From contig JAWLGJ010000062.1 in the NCBI GenBank assembly GCA_041685145.1, positions 1 to 13,899 on the forward strand: a stretch of DNA of 13,899 bases, in the 5' to 3' direction. The first letter of the stretch is position 1. Each line of letters opens with the position of its first letter. Shown in pieces: positions 6,821 to 13,216 of the stretch. The notes beneath the pieces were generated by a model, which made no database searches, was not told the origin of the DNA, and was given only the letters and a program-made list of their open reading frames with translations. The translations under genes were made by a program, and so were the position numbers. The DNA comes from JAWLGJ01 sp041685145 (GTDB lineage: Bacteria > Pseudomonadota > Alphaproteobacteria > Rhodospirillales > Magnetospirillaceae).

Positions 6821-8109
6821 GGCGCCTCCCGCCGGGCCTCAAGCTCCGCCAGGGGGCGGGGCCGTTCGTCCTGAAGGTCGCAGAAGCGGTCGAAGAGGCC
6901 GAGATAGTGCTCGACGGCGCGCTCCCAGGCGGTGTCGTCCGGCGCCCCCCACAACCGGCGGTACTCCGGCGCCCCCGGATAGGGAAACAGCGGCACCGGG
7001 TCGTTGGCCCACACGCCGCCGTCCATGAGGCGCCGGCGCCAGCGGCCGACGTCGTCGGCGTCGTCCTCGGGCGAGCGGATGAGATTCGCCTGCACGAAGG
7101 GCACATGCCGCTTGGCGAGGATCAGGCGCTCGACCAGGGCGGCGGTGTCGAGGCGGCAGGCCTTTTCGAGCGCGGCGCGGCCGGCGGCGCTGACGCTCTC
7201 CAGCCCCGCCTCGATGGAGACGCAGCCGGCGCGGCCCAGCAGTTCGATCATGTCGGGCTTCCACAGGTCCATGCGCGTCTGCACGCCGAAGGCGACGCCG
7301 CGCTCGGCCAGGGCCTCCAGCAGCGGCCGGTGGGGCAGGAAAATCTCGTCGATGAAGTAGAAATACGTCACCCCCTGGGTGCGCAGACGGTCGATCTCGT
7401 CCAGCACCGTCGCCAGCGGCCGGCGGCGATAGGCGTCGCGGAAGTCGAGCTTGGCGCAGAAGGTGCAGGCATAGGGGCAGCCGCGCGAGAACTCGACCTC
7501 GGCGCCGGGGCCGTCGGGCGCGCGGTCGAAGCGGTGGTGATGGTGGTGGTGGCGGCGGATGAACGCCTCCGGCCAAGCCAGCGCCGGCAGCGCCGCCAGG
7601 TCCACCGCCTGGGCGCCGCCCAGCGCGACGACGGCGCCGTCCTCGACCCGCGCGACGCCCGGCACCCGGGCGGGGTCGGCGGCCTCGGCAAGGCGCAGCA
7701 GGGTCTGCTCGCACTCGCCCATCACAACCGCGTCGGCGCCCAGCTTGGCCAGCGCCGCGCCCGGCGTGGTGGAGCCATGCGGGCCGACGGCGACCAGCAG
7801 CCCCGCCACCCGCCGCACCGCCGCCGCCATCGCCTGCGGCACCCGCAGTTCCGGCTGCGCGCAGCGCCAGAACAGGTAGGTGGGCGCGGTGGCTAGCGCG
7901 GTCATATCGGGGCGGAAATCGGCCAGGCGCCGGCGCACCTCGTCGGCGTCCAGGCCGAACAGATGCGCGTCGATCAGCAGCGCCTCGTGCCCCGCCGCCC
8001 GCAGCAGCGCCTCGGCATAGGCGAGTTCCAGGGGCAGATGCGGCTGGCGGCAGCCGAAATAGACGCTGCCCTCGAACCGCCAGGGGGGATTTATCAGCGC
8101 CACCCTCAT
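6817..8109 (-). CDS. B12-binding-domain radical SAM protein (TIGR04295-like)
   Basis: A 430-residue protein with a B12-binding-like Rossmann domain (about residues 1-160: ALINPPW at 4-10, then LELAYAEALLRAAGHE at 27-42) followed by a radical SAM core. The [4Fe-4S] ligands are C211, C215 and C218 in RGCPYACTFC. Further core features are FIDEIF (252-257), the QTRMDLW strand (277-283) and VSIEAGLES (297-305), the layout seen in BchE/HpnJ-type enzymes. Such enzymes use SAM, and often cobalamin, for methylation or rearrangement at unactivated carbon. Here the substrate is presumably a sugar or the saccharide product. From memory it resembles TIGR04295. The linker before the core carries six consecutive His (187-192). 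The ATG at 8109 overlaps the upstream stop as ATGA, with GGAGG 7 bases upstream. Whether cobalamin is actually bound cannot be told. Confidence 0.93.
   Translation of the reverse strand: MRVALINPPWRFEGSVYFGCRQPHLPLELAYAEALLRAAGHEALLIDAHLFGLDADEVRRRLADFRPDMTALATAPTYLFWRCAQPELRVPQAMAAAVRRVAGLLVAVGPHGSTTPGAALAKLGADAVVMGECEQTLLRLAEAADPARVPGVARVEDGAVVALGGAQAVDLAALPALAWPEAFIRRHHHHHHRFDRAPDGPGAEVEFSRGCPYACTFCAKLDFRDAYRRRPLATVLDEIDRLRTQGVTYFYFIDEIFLPHRPLLEALAERGVAFGVQTRMDLWKPDMIELLGRAGCVSIEAGLESVSAAGRAALEKACRLDTAALVERLILAKRHVPFVQANLIRSPEDDADDVGRWRRRLMDGGVWANDPVPLFPYPGAPEYRRLWGAPDDTAWERAVEHYLGLFDRFCDLQDERPRPLAELEARREAP
7534..7551 (-). repeat. Six-histidine codon tract inside the radical SAM gene
   Basis: Read on the minus strand, six consecutive His codons (five CAC and one CAT) encode residues 187-192, flanked by Arg codons. 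They sit in the linker just before the radical SAM cysteines. The single CAT interrupts an otherwise perfect CAC repeat. Confidence 0.95.
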
Positions 8110-10145
8110 GCCGACGCCTCCGTCAGCGGCGGCACCTCGCCGCTGGCCGTCAGCCAGTCGTGCAGGCGGCCGATGCCCTCCGGCGCCGCCACCCGCGCCC
8201 GCCAGCCGGTGGCGGCGGCGAAGCGGCCGGTGTCGGAGACGTAGTAGAGCTGGTCGCCGGGGCGCCAGTCGCGGAAGCGCACCTCGGGGCGGCGGCCGGT
8301 CAGCCCGGCGATGACCTCCAGCACCTCCAGCAGGCTGACGGCGTTGGCGGGACCGCCGCCGATGTTGAAGACCCGCCCCCGCAGCTCCGCCATGTTGTCC
8401 AGCGCCAGCCGATAGGCGGCGACGGCATCGTCGATGTGCAGGATGTCGCGCACCTGCCGCCCGTCGCCGAAGATGGTGATGGCGCGCCCGGCCAGCGCCG
8501 AGATCAGGAAATGCGCCACCCAGCCCTGGTCCTCGGTGCCGAACTGGCGCGGGCCGTACAGGCAGCTCATGCGGAAGACGCAGGCCGGCAGGCCGTAGAT
8601 GCGGGCGTAGTCCAGCACATACTGGTCGGCGCCGCCCTTCGAGCAGCCATAGGGGCTGTGCAGCTCGATGGGCTGGTCCTCGGAAACGCCCTGCGCGCCC
8701 AGGCGCGGATCGGCGGCGGCGTAGCGGGTCGCCTCCGCCGTCAGCGGCAGATGGGCCAGGGCGCCATAGACCTTGTTGGTGGAGGCGAACACCAGCGGCG
8801 GCGGCGCGGGGCGGGCGCGCAGCGCCTCCAGCAGGTTGAGCGTGCCGGCCAGGTTGACGTCGAAATCGTGGCGCGGGTCAGCGACGCTGGTGGTCACCGC
8901 CACCTGCGCGGCCAGATGGATGACGCGCCGCGCCCCCGCCACCGCCGCCTGGACGGCGAAGCGGTCGCGGATGTCGGCGACCTCCGCCCGCACGCGGGGG
9001 CCGTGGCGGTGGTCGAGCCACCGCAGGTTGTCCTCGACGCCGGGGCGGCTGAGATTGTCGAAGAGCACCACCCTTTCGCCGTCGGCGGCCAGCGCGTCGG
9101 CGATGTTGGCGCCGACGAAACCGGCGCCGCCGGTGATGAGGGTGTAACCGCCGCCCTCCGGCGCCGGCCGCGCCGCCGCCGCCGCGCGCGCCAGCGACCG
9201 CACCCGCCCCACGCCGCCCTCGGCCAGCAGGCGGTGCAACAGCTTGGGCGCGCCCTCGGCGGTCACCAGCCCCAGATGATAGTGCCGTTCGTCGAAGTGG
9301 AAGCCTTCCTGGCTGGGAAGCGCCGGGTGCAAGTCCTGGTAGCCGTACCAGTAGACCCGTTCCACCGGCGCCTCCAGGGCGTCGAGGAACACCCGCATCT
9401 GCGCCATCTGATCGTGGCGCCAGGTGCTGTAGCCGACCTCGGTGATCCACAGCTCGGGCGCGTGGCCCTGGGCGTCCAGCGCCGCGCGCACCCCGGCGGT
9501 GACGGCGGGCCAGCCGCTCCACTCGCTTTCCCAGGTGCCCGGAAAGGCGTGCAGCGCCACGGCGTCGATATGCGCCAGCACCCCCCGGCGGCCCATCGCC
9601 GCCAGCCACGCGGGGTCGGTCGGGCACATGCCCGCCAGCACCGTGCGCTTGCCGCGCCGGCGGGCCCAGTGGGCGGCGGCGCCGACCATTTCGGCGAAGC
9701 CTTGCCAGCCGGCGTCCATCTGCCAGTCCCAGTCGTTGAGGTTGTTGGGCTCGTTCCACAGTTGCAGCCAGTCGAAATGGCGGCCGTGGCGGTCGATCAG
9801 CAGGTCGACGAAGTCGGCGTAGTCGCGCAGCCGTCGCGGCGGCGCCGAGGGCTTCGGCGCCACCGCCAGCGACGGCGGCGTGTAGGTGACGCAGGGCAGC
9901 ACCTCGACCTCGCGGGCCAGGCGCGGCAGCAGCCAGTCGTACCAGGCGGGGCCGTCGGGGCGATGCCAGTCGGCCCAGGACAGGTTGGTGCGCAGCCGCG
10001 TCACCCCCAGCCGCCGGAGCCCCGCCAGCACCGCCTCCACCCGCTCGTGCTCGCCGGGGCGGAACCATTCGACGACGCCGAAGTTGCCGGGGCCGAAGCC
10101 GCCGGGCGTGGACGCGGTCTGGGGCCGTGCGGGCGCGTCGGTCAC
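8106..10145 (-). CDS. Fusion: GH-A glycoside hydrolase-like domain + NDP-sugar 2-epimerase-like SDR
   Basis: A 679-residue two-domain protein. Residues about 15-310 are a clan GH-A TIM-barrel like those annotated as beta-xylosidase or cellulase. The acid/base is E132 in LWNEPNN and the likely nucleophile is E236 in LWITEVGYS, so both catalytic acids are kept. An Ala/Arg-rich linker (about 311-332) leads to an extended SDR (333-679) with the NAD loop TGGAGFVG (338-345), ASTNKVYG (454-461) and the catalytic Y499xxxK503 in SPYGCSKGG. The blocks AQVAVTTS, STNKVYG, SPYGCSKG and QVRDILH closely resemble CDP-paratose/tyvelose 2-epimerase (RfbE/TyvD), suggesting C2 epimerisation of an NDP-sugar. There is no signal peptide, so the glycosidase domain should be cytosolic. 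The GTG start at 10145 is fixed by the GTGA overlap with the upstream stop and a GAAGGGG site; the open frame further upstream is antisense noise. The substrate of either domain is not known. Confidence 0.92.
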   Translation of the reverse strand: MTDAPARPQTASTPGGFGPGNFGVVEWFRPGEHERVEAVLAGLRRLGVTRLRTNLSWADWHRPDGPAWYDWLLPRLAREVEVLPCVTYTPPSLAVAPKPSAPPRRLRDYADFVDLLIDRHGRHFDWLQLWNEPNNLNDWDWQMDAGWQGFAEMVGAAAHWARRRGKRTVLAGMCPTDPAWLAAMGRRGVLAHIDAVALHAFPGTWESEWSGWPAVTAGVRAALDAQGHAPELWITEVGYSTWRHDQMAQMRVFLDALEAPVERVYWYGYQDLHPALPSQEGFHFDERHYHLGLVTAEGAPKLLHRLLAEGGVGRVRSLARAAAAARPAPEGGGYTLITGGAGFVGANIADALAADGERVVLFDNLSRPGVEDNLRWLDHRHGPRVRAEVADIRDRFAVQAAVAGARRVIHLAAQVAVTTSVADPRHDFDVNLAGTLNLLEALRARPAPPPLVFASTNKVYGALAHLPLTAEATRYAAADPRLGAQGVSEDQPIELHSPYGCSKGGADQYVLDYARIYGLPACVFRMSCLYGPRQFGTEDQGWVAHFLISALAGRAITIFGDGRQVRDILHIDDAVAAYRLALDNMAELRGRVFNIGGGPANAVSLLEVLEVIAGLTGRRPEVRFRDWRPGDQLYYVSDTGRFAAATGWRARVAAPEGIGRLHDWLTASGEVPPLTEASA

Positions 10146-11260
10146 GCGATCAAGCCCCTTCGCACCAGTTCGGCGGTGGCCTCGTCGACCCGGTCGGCGG
10201 GGCGGCATTCCGCCAGCCAGGCGATCAGTTCGCGCAGCCCCTCGTCGAAGCCGACGCCCGCCTCGTAGCCGAGGACTTCGCGCGCCAGGCCGACATCGGC
10301 GAAGCAGTGGCGGATATCGCCGACACGGGCGCGGCCGGTGATCTCGGGCGCCACCCCGTCGCGCCCCAGCGCCCGCGCCAGCCGCTGCGCCACCTCGGCG
10401 ACGGTGACCGACTCGCCGCTGCCGATGTTGAACACCTGCCCCGCCGCCGCCGGCGTCTCCAGGGCCAGGCGCACCGCCCGCGCCACGTCGCGCACATGCA
10501 CGAAGTCGCGCCGCTGGTGGCCGTCCTCGAAAATCAGCGGCGGGCGGCCGTTCAGAAGGCGCGCGGCGAAGATCGCCAGCACCCCGGTGTAGGGGTTGGA
10601 CAGCGCCTGGCGGGGGCCATAGACGTTGAACAGCCGCAGCGCCACGGTGTCGATGCCATAGGCGGCGCCGATCATCAGGCACAGGCGCTCCTGGACGTAT
10701 TTCGACAGCGCGTACACCGAGGCCAGCGAGGTCGGCTTGCTCTCGGGGGTCGGCACCGGCCGCAGGGGCTGCCCCCAGGCGTCGACCGGATCCCAGTGCC
10801 CGCGCCGCAACTGCTCGGCGCTGCGGGTGGCGGCGCCGTACAGGCGCCCGAAGGCGTCGCGGTAGAGCCCCTCGCCGTAGACGCTCATCGACGAGGCGAC
10901 GACCAGCCGCGCCACCGGCCGCTCCGTCAGCGCCTGCAGCAGGACGGCGGTGGCGTGGTCGTTGCCGCCGACATAGTCCGCGACCGCGTACATGCTTTGG
11001 CCGACGCCGACGCGGGCGGCGAGGTGGCACACGGCATCGACCCCCTCCAGGGCTCGGCGCACCGCCGCGCCGTCGCGCAGGTCGGCGGCGTGGAACTCCG
11101 CCTCGGGCGTCAGATAGGCCGGCCGCGCCGCCGCGGGCCCGTGCACCTGGGCCTCCAGGCTGTCCAGAACCCGCACGCGCCAGCCCGCCGCCACCAGGGC
11201 GTCGGCGACATGCGAGCCGATGAACCCCGCGCCGCCGGTGATGAGAACCGTTCCCGTCAT
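10142..11260 (-). CDS. NAD-dependent nucleotide-sugar epimerase (extended SDR; dTDP-L-rhamnose 4-epimerase-like)
   Basis: A 372-residue extended SDR, first gene of the operon. The N-terminal NAD loop is TGGAGFIG (residues 8-15), followed by ADLRD (59-63) and CHLAARVG (78-85). The catalytic set is S123/S124 in VASSMSVYGEG and Y183xxxK187 in VYALSKY. The C-terminal part has FNVYGPRQALSNPYTG (211-226) and RRDFVHVRD (250-258), patterns I associate with the dTDP-L-rhamnose 4-epimerase (WbiB-like) group rather than plain GalE. It probably interconverts an NDP-hexose at C4 to supply the transferases downstream. An insert at about 131-170 matches a segment that in related proteins, as I recall, carries CPxHG and CPxCG; here it has no cysteine. 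The ATG at 11260 falls directly before the Rossmann strand. Its ribosome site is weak (CGGGG, close to the ATG). It is preceded by the divergent intergenic region that should hold the operon promoter. Confidence 0.92.
   Translation of the reverse strand: MTGTVLITGGAGFIGSHVADALVAAGWRVRVLDSLEAQVHGPAAARPAYLTPEAEFHAADLRDGAAVRRALEGVDAVCHLAARVGVGQSMYAVADYVGGNDHATAVLLQALTERPVARLVVASSMSVYGEGLYRDAFGRLYGAATRSAEQLRRGHWDPVDAWGQPLRPVPTPESKPTSLASVYALSKYVQERLCLMIGAAYGIDTVALRLFNVYGPRQALSNPYTGVLAIFAARLLNGRPPLIFEDGHQRRDFVHVRDVARAVRLALETPAAAGQVFNIGSGESVTVAEVAQRLARALGRDGVAPEITGRARVGDIRHCFADVGLAREVLGYEAGVGFDEGLRELIAWLAECRPADRVDEATAELVRRGLIA
10155..10161 (-). promoter_or_regulatory. Ribosome-binding site fixing the GTG start of the fusion gene
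   Basis: GAAGGGG on the minus strand, 9 bases before the GTG at 10145 and inside the end of the upstream epimerase gene. Together with the GTGA stop-start overlap it decides the start, because the frame stays open for more than 1.2 kb upstream. Confidence 0.7.
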
Positions 11261-11355
11261 AGGCCCCGTTGCCGCTGCTCGTCTCCCTGGGCAGATATGC
11301 GCAGCCAGTGACGTGTGCGCGGGTTCCTACCCCCAAAAATCCGCCGCTTCTCGCC

Positions 11356-11382
11356 TCCGGATGGGGCGCCTCGTCATCCGGA
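11356..11382. repeat. 8-bp perfect inverted repeat, possible operator or hairpin
   Basis: TCCGGATG (11356-11363) and CATCCGGA (11375-11382) are exact reverse complements separated by 11 bases, giving a centre-to-centre spacing of 19 bases, suitable for a dimeric regulator. It lies 96-122 bases upstream of the operon's first ATG. There is no T-run directly after it on either strand, so it is not a normal terminator. At this GC content a repeat of this size in a 380-base region could arise by chance. Confidence 0.3.
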
Positions 11383-11429
11383 CGAACGGCCGCCGGCCGC
11401 ACCGCCAGGGGGGCGGCATCGCTGGTCAG

Positions 11430-11446
11430 AGGCGGGTCGACCGCCT
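11430..11446. repeat. 6-bp inverted repeat with GTCGA loop
   Basis: AGGCGG (11430-11435) and CCGCCT (11441-11446) flank GTCGA in the divergent intergenic region. It could form a short stable hairpin in either transcript or be an operator. No adjacent T-run makes a terminator unlikely. Chance is a real alternative. Confidence 0.2.
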
Positions 11447-11632
11447 ACATGCGGGGGGCGAAAAAACGGCAGAGGGTGGCATAGGCGCCCCATCCCCGTG
11501 GCCGATGCGGGTGCGGTGGTGCGGGCGCGCCTTTCGTGGTAGCACCGACGGCATCGGCCGCAGGGGCGGGGCGACCGCGTCCGAAGCGGTAGCAATCCCT
11601 TTTTTATGGGCCTAGATGTATCACTGATGAGC

Positions 11633-11636
11633 GAGG
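11633..11636 (+). promoter_or_regulatory. Ribosome-binding site favouring the GTG start of gpmI
   Basis: GAGG, within GCGAGG, with a 5-base spacer before the GTG at 11642. The two in-frame ATGs upstream (11606 and 11627) have no purine-rich site in front of them, so the GTG is preferred. Confidence 0.5.
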
Positions 11637-11641
11637 CTGCC

Positions 11642-13216
11642 GTGACAGCGACCAACCGACCGCGCCCCGTCGTGCTGTGCGTCCTCGACGGCTGGGGCTG
11701 GCGTGAACAGCGCGAGGACAACGCCATCGCCCAGGCCGAGACGCCGATCTGGGACCGTCTGGTGCGCACCTATCCCCGCGCCATGATCGAGACCCACGGC
11801 GCCGCCGTGGGTCTGCCGGCGGGGCAGATGGGCAATTCCGAGGTCGGCCACACGAATCTGGGCGCCGGGCGCGTGGTGCTGCAGGACCTGCCGCGCATCG
11901 ACGCCGCCGTCGCCGACGGTTCGCTCGCCGCCCTGCCGGCGTTGCAGCGTCTGATCGCGGCGCTGAAGGGCACCGGCGGCACGCTGCACCTGATGGGGCT
12001 GATGTCGCCGGGCGGCGTGCATTCGCACCAGGACCACATCGCCGCCCTGGCGCGGACGGTGGCGGGTGCCGGGGTGCCGGTGGCCGTGCACGCCTTTCTG
12101 GACGGCCGCGACACGCCGCCGCAAAGCGCCAAGGACTACCTTGCCACCTTCATCGGCGCCGTTAAGGGCTGTGACGCGCGCATCGCCACCGTCAGCGGCC
12201 GCTACTACACCATGGACCGCGACAAGCGCTGGGAGCGCACCCAGCGCGCCTATGCGGCGCTGGTGGAGGCCGAGGGCGAGCGCGCCGCCGACGCCGTGGC
12301 GGCGGTGAGCGCCTCCTACGCCGCCGGCGCCAACGACGAATTCGTGCTGCCGATGGTCATCGACGGCTATGAGGGCATGAAGGACGGCGACGGCCTGCTG
12401 ATGGCGAATTTCCGCGCCGACCGCGTGCGCCAGACCCTCGCCGCCCTGTGCGACCCCGCCTTCGACGGCTTCGCGCGCCCGCGGGTGGTCGATTTCGCGG
12501 CGCGGGTGGGGATGACGGAATATTCACGCGACCTCAACGCCTTCCTCGACATCCTGTTCCCGGCGCAGGAACTGACGAACATCTTCGGACAGGTGATCAG
12601 CGAGGCGGGGCTGACGCAGTTGCGGATCGCCGAGACCGAGAAATACGCCCATGTGACCTTTTTCTTCAACGGCGGCGAGGAACGCTGTTTCGCCGGCGAG
12701 GAGCGCATCCTGGTGCCCAGCCCCAAGGTGGCGACCTACGACTTGCAGCCGGAAATGGCGGCGCCCGAGGTCACCGACCGCCTGGTCGCGGCGGTGCGCT
12801 CGGGGGCGTTCGACGTCATCATCGTCAACTACGCCAACGGCGACATGGTCGGCCACACCGGCATCATGGCGGCGGCGATCAAGGCGGTGGAGACCGTCGA
12901 TGCCTGCCTGGGTCGGCTGACGGAGGCGGTGGTCGAGGCCGGCGGCTGTCTTCTGGTCACCGCCGACCACGGCAACGCCGAAATGATGCGCGATCCCGCC
13001 ACCGGCCAGCCCCACACCGCCCACACCGCGACCCCGGTCCCGGCGGTGCTTGTCAATCCGCCGCCCGGCGTCGCCGGGCTGGCCGACGGGCGCCTCGCCG
13101 ACGTGGCGCCGACGCTGTTGGCGATTCTGGGGCTGCCGCAGCCGGCCGAGATGACCGGCCGCTCGCTGCTGCGCCGCCGCGAGGAGGAGGCTACCCCCAC
13201 CCGTGCCACCGGCTGA
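11642..13216 (+). CDS. gpmI: 2,3-bisphosphoglycerate-independent phosphoglycerate mutase
   Basis: Cofactor-independent phosphoglycerate mutase, interconverting 3- and 2-phosphoglycerate in glycolysis and gluconeogenesis in the cytosol with two Mn ions. From the GTG at 11642 it is 524 residues, near the usual 510-520. Numbered from that start, D16 lies in CVLDGWG, the phospho-serine nucleophile S66 in MGNSEVGHTNLG, and HSHQDH and DGRDTPP follow in the phosphotransferase insert. The second metal set is D401 and H405 in NGDMVGHTG, D442 and H443 in TADHGNAE, and H461 in PHTAHTATP. Starts at 11606 (536 aa) or 11627 (529 aa) are possible; I prefer the GTG for its GAGG site and because MTATNRPRP fits a normal short N-terminus. 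The gene is divergent from the saccharide operon and overlaps the downstream envC-like gene by 14 bases. Confidence 0.97.
   Translation: MTATNRPRPVVLCVLDGWGWREQREDNAIAQAETPIWDRLVRTYPRAMIETHGAAVGLPAGQMGNSEVGHTNLGAGRVVLQDLPRIDAAVADGSLAALPALQRLIAALKGTGGTLHLMGLMSPGGVHSHQDHIAALARTVAGAGVPVAVHAFLDGRDTPPQSAKDYLATFIGAVKGCDARIATVSGRYYTMDRDKRWERTQRAYAALVEAEGERAADAVAAVSASYAAGANDEFVLPMVIDGYEGMKDGDGLLMANFRADRVRQTLAALCDPAFDGFARPRVVDFAARVGMTEYSRDLNAFLDILFPAQELTNIFGQVISEAGLTQLRIAETEKYAHVTFFFNGGEERCFAGEERILVPSPKVATYDLQPEMAAPEVTDRLVAAVRSGAFDVIIVNYANGDMVGHTGIMAAAIKAVETVDACLGRLTEAVVEAGGCLLVTADHGNAEMMRDPATGQPHTAHTATPVPAVLVNPPPGVAGLADGRLADVAPTLLAILGLPQPAEMTGRSLLRRREEEATPTRATG
13184..13190 (+). promoter_or_regulatory. 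Ribosome-binding site for the EnvC-like gene
   Basis: GAGGAGG inside the end of gpmI, 12 bases before the GTG at 13203. The spacing is somewhat long, but no better start exists before the signal peptide. Confidence 0.5.

Larger units (their letters stand above)
1606..11260 (-). other. Translationally coupled saccharide/small-molecule biosynthesis operon
   Basis: All coding sequences in this interval are on the minus strand and lie end to end. Reading from 11260 downwards, the junctions are GTGA (10142-10145), ATGA (8106-8109), ATGA (6817-6820), ATGA (5690-5693), TGATG with one shared base (4572) and ATGA (3469-3472), then a 7-base gap (2374-2380). Most internal genes also carry a GGAGG- or GAGG-type ribosome site inside the preceding gene. 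The content is two SDR epimerase domains, a glycoside-hydrolase domain, a radical SAM enzyme, four glycosyltransferases and a methyltransferase. No transporter, flippase, polymerase, regulator or mobile-element gene is present. The one-operon structure is seen in the sequence; a joint pathway is inferred; the product is unknown. Confidence 0.85.
11261..11641. other. Divergent intergenic region between the saccharide operon and gpmI
   Basis: 381 bases without a convincing gene; small open frames here have no ribosome site or recognisable protein. The region must hold promoters in both directions. It contains AT-richer patches unusual for this window: ATAT near 11295, AAAAA at 11335-11339, AAAAAA at 11461-11466 and TTTTTT at 11600-11605. 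It also contains several short inverted repeats and a GGTAGCA heptamer at 11538-11544 and again at 11588-11594, spaced exactly 50 bases. I cannot assign a clear -35/-10 pair to either gene. The stretch 11595-11626 is the best place for a gpmI promoter or leader, and about 11285-11345 for the operon. Confidence 0.6.

Noticed and set aside
7953..7971. DAHLFG (residues 47-52 of the radical SAM protein) as a DxHxxG cobalamin-ligand motif
   Set aside because: It fits the pattern, but lies after the second strand in the IDAHLFG turn that is common in this domain type, not at the usual position after the first strand, so it is probably coincidence.
8160..10268. 702-codon plus-strand open frame antisense to the fusion gene
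   Set aside because: The composition (Gln/His/Arg/Gly/Val-rich) and absence of any domain mark it as an antisense shadow. The minus strand here carries clear catalytic motifs.
11287..11307. TGGC...TGC on the minus strand as a sigma-54 promoter for the operon
   Set aside because: There are 12 bases between the GG and GC elements instead of the required 10.
10127..11311. 394-codon plus-strand open frame antisense to the first epimerase
   Set aside because: Same type of antisense shadow; the minus strand holds a complete SDR with all key residues.
10146..11402. Upstream extension of the fusion protein by about 419 residues in the same frame
   Set aside because: The extension is low-complexity Arg/Gly/Ala sequence lying wholly over the epimerase gene in another frame. 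The GTGA overlap and ribosome site put the start at 10145.
11500..11559. 9-bp inverted repeat GGCCGATGC / GCATCGGCC with a 42-base loop
   Set aside because: By rough estimate about one such pair is expected by chance in a region of this size and GC content.
11574..11605. ACCGC/GCGGT hairpin followed by TTTTTT before gpmI as a Rho-independent terminator
   Set aside because: The 5-bp stem is 9 bases away from the T-run, and no upstream plus-strand gene needs terminating here. The T-run more likely belongs to the gpmI promoter or leader.
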